The notes beneath the pieces were generated by a model, which was not told where the DNA came from, searched no databases, and saw only the letters and a list, made by a program, of their open reading frames with translations. 41,971 bases of DNA from JBGAQP01 sp044220635 (GTDB lineage: Bacteria > Pseudomonadota > Gammaproteobacteria > Burkholderiales > Usitatibacteraceae). Location of the stretch: assembly GCA_044220635.1 (NCBI GenBank), contig JBGAQP010000028.1, positions 1 through 41,971 on the forward strand. Reading direction: 5' to 3'. The first letter of the stretch is position 1, and the number at the start of each line of letters is the position of its first letter. Below are positions 1-7,030 of the stretch, piece after piece. A program made the translations under genes and the position numbers.

Positions 1-77
1 TGTTTCCCTATGGCTACGTGGCGCAGGTGTGCCGCATCGCCGGCATGAAGCGGCCGCGCGCCTGGAGCACGGGCTGA
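1..77 (+). CDS. C-terminal fragment of a truncated gene, function unknown
   Basis: An open frame enters from the left edge and ends at TGA 75-77. Its last residues are PYGYVAQVCRIAGMKRPRAW followed by STG. The codons look protein-like for this GC-rich genome, but only 24 residues are visible and I do not recognise the family. It converges on the PsiF-repeat gene, whose stop lies 6 nt downstream. A chance open frame cannot be excluded. Confidence 0.4.
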   Translation, partial: FPYGYVAQVCRIAGMKRPRAWSTG

Positions 78-83
78 GCCGCC

Positions 84-416
84 TCACCCCTTGAGGCAGG
101 CGCTCATGAAGGAGCGGCGCTCGTCGCCGTGCAGCTCCTTCCTGCGCGCCTCCGCGTTGCAGGTCTTCATCTTCTCCTGCTGGCTCGACGGCCTCGCCGC
201 GCTCGCGGCGAGCGTGCCGAGGTCCTCGACGCACTGGTCCACGTAGCGCGACCGCGCCGCGCCCGCGAGGGCCTTCGTGTCCGCCTCCTGGGCGCAGACG
301 ATCGCCTTGTCGGCGCGCTCCGGCATCTTGCCGGGTCTTTCCGCCGCGAGGGCGGGCAGGGAGAGGAAGGTCGTCAGGACTGCGAGCGCGAGCGCGCGGG
401 AATTGCGGGTATTCAC
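84..416 (-). CDS. PsiF-repeat periplasmic protein
   Basis: A 110-residue protein with an N-terminal signal peptide (hydrophobic stretch ALALAVLTTFLSLPALAAE) and two copies of the PsiF repeat: KAIVCAQEADTKALAGAARS, then KMKTCNAEARRKELHGDERR followed by SFMSACL. Each repeat carries its paired cysteines and the A..K.L.G..R pattern. PsiF is named for phosphate starvation in E. coli, but its molecular role is unknown. I chose the GTG at 416 because GAGG lies about 7 nt upstream and the signal peptide then starts at residue 1. A longer reading to 512 would add a basic N-terminal extension ahead of the signal sequence. It lies downstream of HPF on the same strand, 168 nt away, and is probably transcribed separately. 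Confidence 0.8.
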   Translation of the reverse strand: MNTRNSRALALAVLTTFLSLPALAAERPGKMPERADKAIVCAQEADTKALAGAARSRYVDQCVEDLGTLAASAARPSSQQEKMKTCNAEARRKELHGDERRSFMSACLKG

Positions 417-523
417 GGGGAACCTCGTCGTGGAAGTTGTCGGGTCCGCGCGGCGGGAACACCCAGGGCGCCCCGCGCCGCGCGCACCGACATGAGACTG
501 CGGGACGCGCACGCGCGCGAGCC

Positions 524-552
524 GAAATCGCCATGCGTCGCGACGCGATTTC
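524..552 (-). terminator. Inverted repeat after HPF, possible terminator
   Basis: The perfect 8-bp arms GAAATCGC (524-531) and GCGATTTC (545-552) enclose a 13-nt loop. The loop itself contains the palindrome GTCGCGAC. The repeat starts about 33 nt past the HPF stop on the minus strand, where a terminator would be expected. No U-tract follows, so intrinsic termination is uncertain and it could equally be an operator for the PsiF gene. Confidence 0.3.
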
Positions 553-584
553 CCGCGACCCCGGGCAGGGTCCCGGCCGAGCCG

Positions 585-872
585 CTATTCGAGCTGGCGC
601 TTGGCCGCGTCGAAGGCGTCGCGCACCGCCACGTAGACGTCCTCGTCCTGGTGGCTCGCGAAGATCTCCGTGCCGCCGGGCACGCGCAGGTCGATGCGCA
701 CCTCGAATTGCCGGCCCTGACTCTGGTGCCGGTGCGATTCCTCGACGGTCACGCGGAAGCTCGTGATGCGAGGCGTGAGCCGCTCGAGCTTCGCCGCGCT
801 TTCGCGGATGCGGGTCTCGAGGGCATCGGAGTGGGGAAGGTTGCGGATGGTGATCTGCAGGGGAGTTTGCAT
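585..872 (-). CDS. hpf: Ribosome hibernation promoting factor, short form (HPF/RaiA family)
   Basis: A 95-residue protein beginning MQTPLQITIRNLPHSDALET. It matches the single-domain S30AE/HPF fold: an N-terminal strand, helix 1 (DALETRIRESAAKLERL), central strands with RVTVEESHRHQSQGRQFEVR, and a C-terminal helix (DVYVAVRDAFDAAKRQLE). The family binds the decoding centre of the 30S subunit in resting cells and silences ribosomes. It lacks the C-terminal dimerisation domain of long HPF. The ATG at 872 has AGGAAAGG a few bases upstream. A perfect FNR-type box lies upstream with class II spacing, so induction on oxygen loss is the likely control. A YhbH-like variant is possible, but the family assignment is firm. 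Confidence 0.9.
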   Translation of the reverse strand: MQTPLQITIRNLPHSDALETRIRESAAKLERLTPRITSFRVTVEESHRHQSQGRQFEVRIDLRVPGGTEIFASHQDEDVYVAVRDAFDAAKRQLE

Positions 873-921
873 GGAGGCCTTTCCTGCCTGATCGGCGGAT
901 CAATCAGCACCGCCTGATTCC

Positions 922-962
922 ACGGTATCCCCCCGCCGCCGGCGCCGATTGATCCCGGTCAA
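922..962 (-). promoter_or_regulatory. FNR/ANR-type promoter of HPF
   Basis: The box TTGATCCCGGTCAA (949-962) matches the TTGAY-N4-RTCAA consensus of FNR/ANR/DNR regulators in both half-sites. Read on the minus strand, a -10-like hexamer TACCGT (927-922) starts 35 nt after the box begins, placing the box centre near -41.5. The predicted transcript starts near 914 and leaves a leader of about 42 nt to the HPF ATG. The hexamer is a weak match to TATAAT, as is common at activated promoters. The box also abuts the stop codon of the GST gene. Confidence 0.7.
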
Positions 963-1697
963 TCATCGCGCCGCGCGCTCGAGCTCCGGGTAGTGGCGGA
1001 AGACGTCCTGCTCGTTGAAGGGCACTCGACGCTTCGAGGCGAGGTAGGCGGCGATGCGGGGGCGCGCGCGCACGCGCCGGCACAACGCCTCGAGCCGCGG
1101 GTGGGCTGGCGCGAGCCGGGCCATGGCCTTCGGGAACGCGTAATGCAGGCCGGCCATGGCCTGGAACATCGAGAGGTCCGCGTAGGAGTGCCGGGCGCCG
1201 ACGAGGTGCCCGCGACCCGCGGGATCGGCGGCGAGGACCTTTTCGAAATGGCCGAGGTACTTGGGGATGCGATCGCGGACGAAATACCGTGCGCGCCTGC
1301 GCGCCTCGGGCTTCTGCTCCTCGTAGTAGAGGCCGCCCGCGATCGGATGGTGCGTGTCGTGCGCCTCCGCGACGAGGTCCGCTATGGTGAGCTGCAGCTG
1401 GTGCGCCCACAGGCGGCTCGCCTCGTCGCGGGGCACGAGGCCGAGGCGGGGCCCCAGGAACTGCAGGATGTTGGCCGTCTGCGCGACGAGCACATCGCCC
1501 ACCTTCAGGAACGGCGGCGCGAACGGCGGGTGCGCCAGGCGCGGGTCGCCCATCAGGCGAAGCATCGCCTCCACGCCGCGGCCCTTCCCCCGGGAGCGGG
1601 CCACGTCGAGGTAATCGGCGCCGGCGTCCTCGAGCGCCAGCCGGACGAATTCGCCGCGCCCCTGGATCCCGGGCCAGTAGAAGAGCTCGTATCTCAT
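963..1697 (-). CDS. Glutathione S-transferase family protein
   Basis: A 244-residue protein starting MRYELFYWPGIQGRGEFVRL, the thioredoxin-like N-terminal domain of sigma-like GSTs. The glutathione-contacting segment is seen in QTANILQFLG, preceded by a cis-Pro-type region (PPFLKVGDVLV). The helical C-terminal domain follows from about residue 90 and includes SYADLSMFQAMAGL, the conserved N-capping region. The ATG at 1697 has GGAGGATCGCGA immediately upstream, which fixes the start; the frame stays open to 1766 but without a better start. Likely roles are glutathione conjugation or peroxide and disulfide handling, and the substrate cannot be inferred. The gene stands alone between HPF and the polysaccharide locus. 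Confidence 0.85.
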   Translation of the reverse strand: MRYELFYWPGIQGRGEFVRLALEDAGADYLDVARSRGKGRGVEAMLRLMGDPRLAHPPFAPPFLKVGDVLVAQTANILQFLGPRLGLVPRDEASRLWAHQLQLTIADLVAEAHDTHHPIAGGLYYEEQKPEARRRARYFVRDRIPKYLGHFEKVLAADPAGRGHLVGARHSYADLSMFQAMAGLHYAFPKAMARLAPAHPRLEALCRRVRARPRIAAYLASKRRVPFNEQDVFRHYPELERAAR

Positions 1698-2086
1698 TCG
1701 CGATCCTCCCGGACGAACGTTTTCCACCATGGGTTCATGAGACGCCAGGCGGCGGGATCGCCGCAATCCGCTCCCTCATCCCGCGTCGGGCCTTGCTTCA
1801 TCTCGGAGCCCCGGCGCACCACGACAGGGCGCGCCGCCGCTCGGCGTCCCTGACCGAACCGCCGCAAAAGTGAAATGGCGCACAGCGAAAATGCCGAAAA
1901 GTCGGCACCGTGGCACCCGGATAGGCCGTATTCGGGAATGCCGCCCGGAAGGTAGGTTTCCGGAGCCCGGGGCGATCCCGGTGGCCCGCCTTTCGCTTTG
2001 ACTCTCGAGAGGGCGCATCGTAGTATCACAAGTTCCACCTTGCGCACGGTGGTGCAGTCGCAGGCCCAGAGAACCCGGAGACAACT
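1698..2086. other. Divergent intergenic region ahead of the polysaccharide locus
   Basis: This 389-nt region has no convincing gene. Open frames crossing it lack a ribosome binding site and recognisable sequence. Its right part holds the sigma70-like promoter of the radical SAM gene. The sequence around 1880-1960 is less GC-rich than the flanks and has short dyads such as GCCGAAAAGTCGGC, which might be a regulator site. The promoter of the GST gene must lie at the left end, but I see no clear hexamers there. Confidence 0.5.
1998..2026 (+). promoter_or_regulatory. Sigma70-like promoter of the polysaccharide locus
   Basis: TTGACT (1998-2003) and TAGTAT (2021-2026) are separated by 17 nt, matching the consensus hexamers at 5/6 and 4/6 positions with ideal spacing. 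The predicted start is near 2033, about 54 nt before the ATG at 2087. GGAG at 2077-2080 is the ribosome binding site. Confidence 0.6.
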
Positions 2087-3670
2087 ATGACTACAAAGCT
2101 CGACGCGTTCCAGTTCGGCAATCCGCGATTCCTCTTCATGTACTCGGCCCTGCAGTTCGGGCCCGAGGAGATGGCCAAGCCCGACGGCTCTCTCAGCCTG
2201 CCCTACCTCGCCGGCGCCGTCCGCGAGGCGGGATACGACGTGAAGATCCTCGACGTCTCCGTCGGCGACAAGGACGAGCCGATGAAGGACAGCTTCTTCA
2301 ACACGAAGCTGCTTCCGAGCGGCCTCATCCGCTGCGGCATGCCGCCCGAGCAGATCGTGAGGAAGATGGCCGATTTCGACGTGCTCGGCGTCTCGTCGAT
2401 CTTCACGACCCAGACGACGATGGTGCTCGACCTCATCCGCCTCGCCAAGCAGAACTTCCCCGAGAAGCTGGTGATCGCGGGCGGCGTGAACGCCCGCAAC
2501 ATGCGCGACCGGTTCTTCAAGGCGGGTGTGGACATCATCGTCCTCTCCGAGGCCGAGCGCATCATCGTGCAGATCGCCGAGGCCGTGCGCGGCAAGCGCC
2601 CCCTCTCGGAAGTCGGCGGCATCGCATTCCTCGACGAGTCGGGCAAGGAAGTGGTCAACCGGACCCCGCCGCCGATCGAGAACCTGGACGAGCTGCCCAT
2701 GCCCGCCTGGGACCTCCTGCCGCTGCAGAAGTACTGGGATCTCTCGCGGCCCCACGGCGGACAGTTCCCCGAGGGCGCGCGCATCCAGTACGCGTCGCTG
2801 CAGACCTCGCGGGGCTGCCCGTTCCAGTGCCTCTACTGCCACATCTCCAAGGAGGTGGACGGCGAGGTCGCCGGCTCCGTGGGCAACTTCCGGATGAAGT
2901 CCATCGACCGGGTGCTGCGCGAGCTGCAGACCCTGAAGGACCTCGGCGCCCACTACATCTTCTTCGAGGACGACAGCCTCTTCGCCAAGAAGAAGCGCGC
3001 CTACACGCTGTTCGAGAAGGTGGCCGAGATGGGCCTGCACCTCTCGGACGTGAACGGCATCAACATCGTCCACCTGCTGAAGAACTTCGGCGGGCACCTC
3101 GACATCGACACCGAGTTCCTCGAGATCCTCTCCGAGGCCGGCTTCCACATGCTCCACCTGCCCTTCGAGTCCGCGAACCAGCGGCTCGTGGACAAGTACT
3201 CCTCGGGCAAGTGGAACATGCAGAAGACCGATACCCGCAAGCTGATCAAGGAGTGCGACAAGATCGGCATCAAGACGGCGGGCAACTACATGATCGGCTA
3301 TCCGGACGAGACGCTCGCCGAAATCCACAACACCATCCTCTTCGCCAAGACGCACGTCGAGGCGGGCATGAACCACGCGGCCCTCTTCGCCGTGGTGCCG
3401 TTCCCCGGGACGAAGATCTACGACATGGTGGTCAAGAACGGCCAGCTCGACCCCGATTTCGACACCGACCAGATGAAGTGGACCAAGTCGATCATGAAGG
3501 GCCTCGCCGTGCCCGCGGACACGCTCGAGCACCTGCGCCAGCTCGCCTGGCTGACGGTGAACCCGACGGAGTTCGTGAGCTACAAGATCAACATGCGCGT
3601 GAAGCAGCCGGAGCTCGACATCGGCGGCCCCAAGCAGGCGGTGGCTCCGACGCAGCTCGCCGTGCTCTAG
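2087..3670 (+). CDS. B12-binding-domain radical SAM protein
   Basis: A 527-residue protein. Residues about 40-190 form a Rossmann-like cobalamin-binding region (PYLAGAVREAGYDVKILDVS; later GVSSIFTTQTTMVLDLIRLA and VIAGGVNARN). The radical SAM core follows, with the cluster-binding CxxxCxxC at C244, C248 and C251 (SRGCPFQCLYC). Later core strands are recognisable in YIFFEDDSLFAKKKRAY and KTAGNYMIGYPDET. The class carries out methylations, rearrangements or other radical chemistry on lipids, sugars and cofactors, and the substrate cannot be read from sequence. As first gene of the locus, it may modify a sugar, a lipid carrier or the finished glycan. It is separated from the next gene by 123 nt containing two strong hairpins. 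Confidence 0.85.
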   Translation: MTTKLDAFQFGNPRFLFMYSALQFGPEEMAKPDGSLSLPYLAGAVREAGYDVKILDVSVGDKDEPMKDSFFNTKLLPSGLIRCGMPPEQIVRKMADFDVLGVSSIFTTQTTMVLDLIRLAKQNFPEKLVIAGGVNARNMRDRFFKAGVDIIVLSEAERIIVQIAEAVRGKRPLSEVGGIAFLDESGKEVVNRTPPPIENLDELPMPAWDLLPLQKYWDLSRPHGGQFPEGARIQYASLQTSRGCPFQCLYCHISKEVDGEVAGSVGNFRMKSIDRVLRELQTLKDLGAHYIFFEDDSLFAKKKRAYTLFEKVAEMGLHLSDVNGINIVHLLKNFGGHLDIDTEFLEILSEAGFHMLHLPFESANQRLVDKYSSGKWNMQKTDTRKLIKECDKIGIKTAGNYMIGYPDETLAEIHNTILFAKTHVEAGMNHAALFAVVPFPGTKIYDMVVKNGQLDPDFDTDQMKWTKSIMKGLAVPADTLEHLRQLAWLTVNPTEFVSYKINMRVKQPELDIGGPKQAVAPTQLAVL

Positions 3671-3674
3671 GCCC

Positions 3675-3702
3675 CGGGCGGCCTCCCGCGCGGAGCCGCC
3701 CG
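3675..3702 (+). repeat. GC-rich hairpin after the radical SAM gene
   Basis: The 8-bp arms CGGGCGGC (3675-3682) and GCCGCCCG (3695-3702) pair perfectly around a 12-nt loop, starting 5 nt after the stop codon. There is no U-tract. It could slow 3'-5' decay or attenuate read-through into the nucleotidyltransferase gene. Confidence 0.45.
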
Positions 3703-3714
3703 ACCTTCCCAGGA

Positions 3715-3735
3715 GCCGCGGCCCGAAGCCGCGGC
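3715..3735 (+). repeat. Second hairpin made of a repeated GCCGCGGC palindrome
   Basis: GCCGCGGC occurs at 3715-3722 and again at 3728-3735 with a 5-nt spacer (CCGAA). Because the octamer is self-complementary, the two copies form an 8-bp stem as well as a direct repeat. With the hairpin at 3675-3702 it makes a double-structured junction. Confidence 0.45.
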
Positions 3736-3793
3736 CCACTGTCCGAGACCATCCGGGCGCATTCCATCCACCTACCAAGACTGCGATAAGGCC

Positions 3794-4699
3794 ATGAAGG
3801 GAATCATCCTTGCGGGAGGTTCGGGCACGCGCCTGCACCCGGCGACGTTCGCGATTTCCAAGCAGCTCCTCCCGGTCTACGACAAGCCGATGGTGTACTA
3901 CCCGCTGTCGACGCTCATGCTCGCGGGCATCCGCGAGATCCTCGTGATCTCCACGCCGATGGACACGCCGCGCTTCGAGCAGCTGCTCGGCGACGGGCGG
4001 CGCTGGGGGCTCGAGCTGAGCTACGCCGTGCAACCGTCGCCCGAAGGCCTCGCGCAGGCCTTCCTCATCGGCGAGAAGTTCATCGGCGGCAAGCCCTCGG
4101 CGCTGATCCTGGGCGACAACATCTTCCACGGCCACGAGCTCGCCAAGGACCTGCAGAGGGCCGCGGCGACGACGCGGGGCGCGAAGGTCTTCGCCTACCC
4201 GGTCACCGACCCCGAGCGATTCGGCGTCGTGGAGTTCGACGCGCAGGGGCGCGCCGTCAGCATCGAGGAAAAGCCCAGCGAGCCCCGTTCGCGCTACGCC
4301 GTCACGGGACTGTACTTCTACGACGACCGCGTCGTGGAGATCGCGAAATCGATCAAGCCTTCCCCGCGCGGGGAGCTCGAAATCACCGACGTGAACCGCC
4401 GCTACCTCGAGCGCGGCGAGCTCGAGGTGATCGTGATGGGCCGCGGCCACGCCTGGCTGGACACGGGAACCCACGAGTCGCTCATCGAGGCCGCGAGCTT
4501 CGTGCACACGATCGAGAAGCGCCAGGGGCTGAAGATCGCCTGCCCGGAGGAAGTCGCGTTCCGCATGGGATACATCACGGCCGAGCAGCTCGCCGCCCTC
4601 GCCGCGCCGCTTTCGAAGAGCGGCTACGGCCAGTATCTGCTCGACCTGCTCCAGAACTCGCGCGCCGAGATCAAGTTCTTCGAGAGCAAGGCGGCCTAG
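3794..4699 (+). CDS. rfbA: Glucose-1-phosphate thymidylyltransferase (RmlA)
   Basis: A 301-residue enzyme making dTDP-glucose from dTTP and glucose-1-phosphate, the first step to dTDP-rhamnose and related sugars. The nucleotide-binding signature GGSGTRLHP is at residues 8-16, followed by KQLLPVYDKPMVYYPLSTLM, typical of RmlA. Other family segments are ALILGDNIFHG, FGVVEFD, SIEEKP and AWLDTGTHESL. The length matches the usual 290-300 residues. The stop codon sits in the palindrome CTAG (4696-4699), which also encodes the stop of the convergent Nudix gene. RmlB and RmlC are not in the window, so the later steps must be supplied elsewhere, or the dTDP-glucose goes to another sugar. Confidence 0.93.
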   Translation: MKGIILAGGSGTRLHPATFAISKQLLPVYDKPMVYYPLSTLMLAGIREILVISTPMDTPRFEQLLGDGRRWGLELSYAVQPSPEGLAQAFLIGEKFIGGKPSALILGDNIFHGHELAKDLQRAAATTRGAKVFAYPVTDPERFGVVEFDAQGRAVSIEEKPSEPRSRYAVTGLYFYDDRVVEIAKSIKPSPRGELEITDVNRRYLERGELEVIVMGRGHAWLDTGTHESLIEAASFVHTIEKRQGLKIACPEEVAFRMGYITAEQLAALAAPLSKSGYGQYLLDLLQNSRAEIKFFESKAA

Positions 4700-5277
4700 C
4701 GGCCGGCATCGACCAGGGCGCCGAACGCCCTCAGCACCTCGTGCTGCTCGGGGAAGGCGAGCATTCCGGGCTCGCGCAGCAGCTCGGCCACGGGGCGCCA
4801 GGCGGTCTCCGAGGCCTCGGGCGTCGTGAGGCCCTCCGCGGGCAGGGGGCCCCGGGGAACCGCGACGTAGGCGAGCTCCAGGATGCACAGGCGGCGTCCC
4901 CGGTACGCGTAGTCGACCAACCCCGCGCGCAGCACCGGCCCGATGTCGGCCTCGATGCCGACCTCCTCGCGAACCTCGCGGGCGGCCGCCGCGTCGGGCG
5001 CCTCCCCGTAACGGATGAACCCCCCGGGCACGCACCACAGCCCGACGTTCGGCGGCGTGCGGCGCTTGAGCATGAGGAGCTCGTCCGTGCGCACGGGGTG
5101 TCGCAGGGCCACGACGGCCGCGGGAAGGGGATTCTGGTAGTAATCGAAGCCGCAGCTCCCGCAGAGGAACATGACGTCGGCCGCGTGGAAGTCCTGCGGC
5201 CGGTATCCGGACCCGCAGCGCGGGCAGAATCGGATTTCCGAGTAGCGGTGGGCGGGCGGGGCTTCAGTCGGCGGCAA
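4696..5277 (-). CDS. Nudix hydrolase with N-terminal zinc ribbon
   Basis: A 193-residue protein. Residues about 18-45 form a four-cysteine zinc ribbon (FCPRCGSGY and FLCGSCGFDYY). The Nudix domain follows with the box GGFIRYGEAPDAAAAREVRE followed by EVGIE, which fits GX5EX7REUXEEXGU in full. Ribbon-bearing Nudix proteins often cleave nucleotide-sugar or NADH-type diphosphates; here the context suggests a nucleotide sugar, which is inference. The start is TTG at 5277 with GGAG 6 nt upstream. It overlaps the end of the flavoprotein gene by 14 nt, so the two are translationally coupled and antisense to the main locus. Confidence 0.85.
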   Translation of the reverse strand: MPPTEAPPAHRYSEIRFCPRCGSGYRPQDFHAADVMFLCGSCGFDYYQNPLPAAVVALRHPVRTDELLMLKRRTPPNVGLWCVPGGFIRYGEAPDAAAAREVREEVGIEADIGPVLRAGLVDYAYRGRRLCILELAYVAVPRGPLPAEGLTTPEASETAWRPVAELLREPGMLAFPEQHEVLRAFGALVDAGR

Positions 5278-6607
5278 CGGGGACTCCGGGACTGTCCTCG
5301 ACGAGCGCGGCGGCCTTCAGGGCCCTTTCCCCGGCCTGCATTCCGCTCATCATCGCCTCGTGGCTCCAGAAGTAGTTCCAGAGCCCGTATCGGCCGGTCG
5401 CGATGACGTCGTGCGCGAGCAGCCAGTTGCGCACGGTCCGCACCGCCGTCTTGCGGTGGAAGTCGTGGATGCAATAGGCGTATCGGATGTCGCGGGTCAT
5501 CGTGAAGACGACACGATCGTCAGGGCGCAGCAGGCGCACGCGCCGCAAGTCGTCCACCACCCGCTCGACGATCGCGCTCTTGTCGACGGGCCGCTCGGCC
5601 GAATAGGCCACCTCCGCCGAAATCGAGGAGGTCCCGGGCGGGGAGACGTTGCCCGCGAAGTTGTGCGGAAAGCTGAGGCGGAAGAAGCTCACGTCCCTTT
5701 CGGGGAAATGCACCCAGTGCCATCCGGAAATCGCCGGCCGTCCGATGCCGAGGTTCACCACGACGATGCTGTTGGTCCGGAGCCGCGCGGCGGCGGTGCG
5801 GACCTCCTCGGGCGCGTCCGGGCAGATGCGCACCAGTTCGGGCAACGGGATGGTGCTGATCAGTCGCCCGTAGGCGACACTCGCGCCGTTGTCGAAATGC
5901 AGGGTCCGTCCACGTACGTCCAGTCGTTCCGCGCGGTGGCCGCAGCGGATCGCGACCGCCTTTCGGCCCAGGGCTTCGCCGATCGCCCCGTAGCCAGGCG
6001 CGCTGTCCGGATACTTGAAGTCGGTGTTGGTGCCGATGCGCGTCTGGCGACTCCACAGCGCGCCACGGATCACCTGGAGGGTCGTGGGCTGCGGCACGCG
6101 ATTGCCGGTCCATTCGTGGGTCATCTCGCGCGGATGGACCGTCCAGAACTTCTCGCTGTAGGGAATCAGGAACGTGTCGGCGAATCCGCGCCCGACGTTC
6201 GCGTAGATCCACTCCTCGTAGTTCGCGGGGCGCCTGCCGCGGGGGCGGGTGAGGAAATCCCACACGCAGCGCGCGCGCAGCCGCAATGGCATGCCGGCCG
6301 TATTCACCTGGAACGGATAGGCCGTGAAGACCCCGTGGGAATAGATGTAGGCCCGGCGGCTGTGGGAGACGAGGCGGACGCCGACTTCGTCGAGCAGCCG
6401 GAGGACCTTGGCCGGCGCCGCCTGCATGATGTGGATTCCGCGGTCGAAGGCGAATCCCTCGGCGCGATCGGAAGCGGCCACGCCGCCCACGACATCTTCG
6501 GCTTCATAGACTGCCGCGCCGCAGGTGATCGCGGCCGACAGCCCGGCGAGGCCCCCGCCGAGGACAACGACGGGCTCGGAGGAGACGCGCTGCGTCCGAT
6601 CCTGCAT
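5264..6607 (-). CDS. FAD-dependent oxidoreductase, UDP-galactopyranose-mutase-like
   Basis: A 447-residue flavoprotein. The N-terminal FAD site is VVVLGGGLAGLSAA followed by VYEAEDVVGG. The strand-loop between these is shorter than in typical amine oxidases, as seen in some mutase and protoporphyrinogen-oxidase relatives. The C-terminal part ends with the FAD-contacting GLWNYFWSHEAMMSGMQAGE. PYSEKFWTVHPREMTHEW is typical of the group that includes UDP-galactopyranose mutases and 15-cis carotenoid or sugar flavoenzymes. In a polysaccharide locus a sugar mutase or oxidase role is plausible. The start chosen is ATG 6607; its ribosome binding site is weak, and the frame remains open upstream to 6955, where the sequence looks non-coding. 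Confidence 0.75.
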   Translation of the reverse strand: MQDRTQRVSSEPVVVLGGGLAGLSAAITCGAAVYEAEDVVGGVAASDRAEGFAFDRGIHIMQAAPAKVLRLLDEVGVRLVSHSRRAYIYSHGVFTAYPFQVNTAGMPLRLRARCVWDFLTRPRGRRPANYEEWIYANVGRGFADTFLIPYSEKFWTVHPREMTHEWTGNRVPQPTTLQVIRGALWSRQTRIGTNTDFKYPDSAPGYGAIGEALGRKAVAIRCGHRAERLDVRGRTLHFDNGASVAYGRLISTIPLPELVRICPDAPEEVRTAAARLRTNSIVVVNLGIGRPAISGWHWVHFPERDVSFFRLSFPHNFAGNVSPPGTSSISAEVAYSAERPVDKSAIVERVVDDLRRVRLLRPDDRVVFTMTRDIRYAYCIHDFHRKTAVRTVRNWLLAHDVIATGRYGLWNYFWSHEAMMSGMQAGERALKAAALVEDSPGVPVAAD

Positions 6608-7030
6608 CAGCGGCGTGCCGCCCACCCGGCGCGCTCGAGATCCGGCCGCCGGTTCGACGGGCCGGAATCGGGCATGCCGTTCGCTTGCGGAAAATTCGCC
6701 ATCGCTACCTGCCCGGGACCGGAATGTGTGGAATTTTCCGCATACAATCGCGGGCTGTAAAGGGATAATGGCGGTTTGCCCGCGGCTCCGGCCCGGGGTG
6801 CGCGAATCGCTGCCACAGGTTGCGTCGCCAATTATGCCGCCAAACCCGCGCCGAATCCGCCCCGGTTTCCGCCTGCCGTCCGCCGCTGCGTCTATAATGG
6901 GCCCACGGTCGCCCCTGCGCACCGACAGCGCCTGCAATGGGCTGTCACCAGACATGGGGTACCCCCTGGCCCCGCCAGCACCGGTCGGTTCGGAGCCCGC
7001 CAGCGGATAACGAATAGAACGAGGCAGTCG
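6608..7030. other. Divergent intergenic region with possible promoters
   Basis: This 423-nt region separates the flavoprotein (minus) from the RmlD-like gene (plus). On the minus strand TTTACA (6761-6756) and GAAAAT (6738-6733) are 17 nt apart and could drive the flavoprotein. On the plus strand a perfect TATAAT sits at 6893-6898 and a TACAAT at 6743-6748, but neither has a convincing -35 at the right distance. Open frames that extend through it on both strands lack ribosome binding sites and recognisable content. Confidence 0.4.

Noticed and set aside
888..903. CTGAT-N6-ATCAA palindrome in the HPF leader
   Set aside because: The half-sites resemble FNR, but the spacer is 6 nt rather than 4 and it lies downstream of the predicted transcript start, so I do not count it as a regulon site.
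1694..5038. A 1,114-codon open frame on the minus strand
   Set aside because: It runs antisense through the radical SAM and rmlA genes, whose families are clear, and its product is a low-complexity Arg/Gly/Leu/His-rich string. High GC makes such shadow frames long.
6893..6898. Perfect TATAAT upstream of the RmlD-like gene
   Set aside because: No -35 hexamer lies 16-18 nt upstream, so it is mentioned only in the intergenic entry and not called a promoter.
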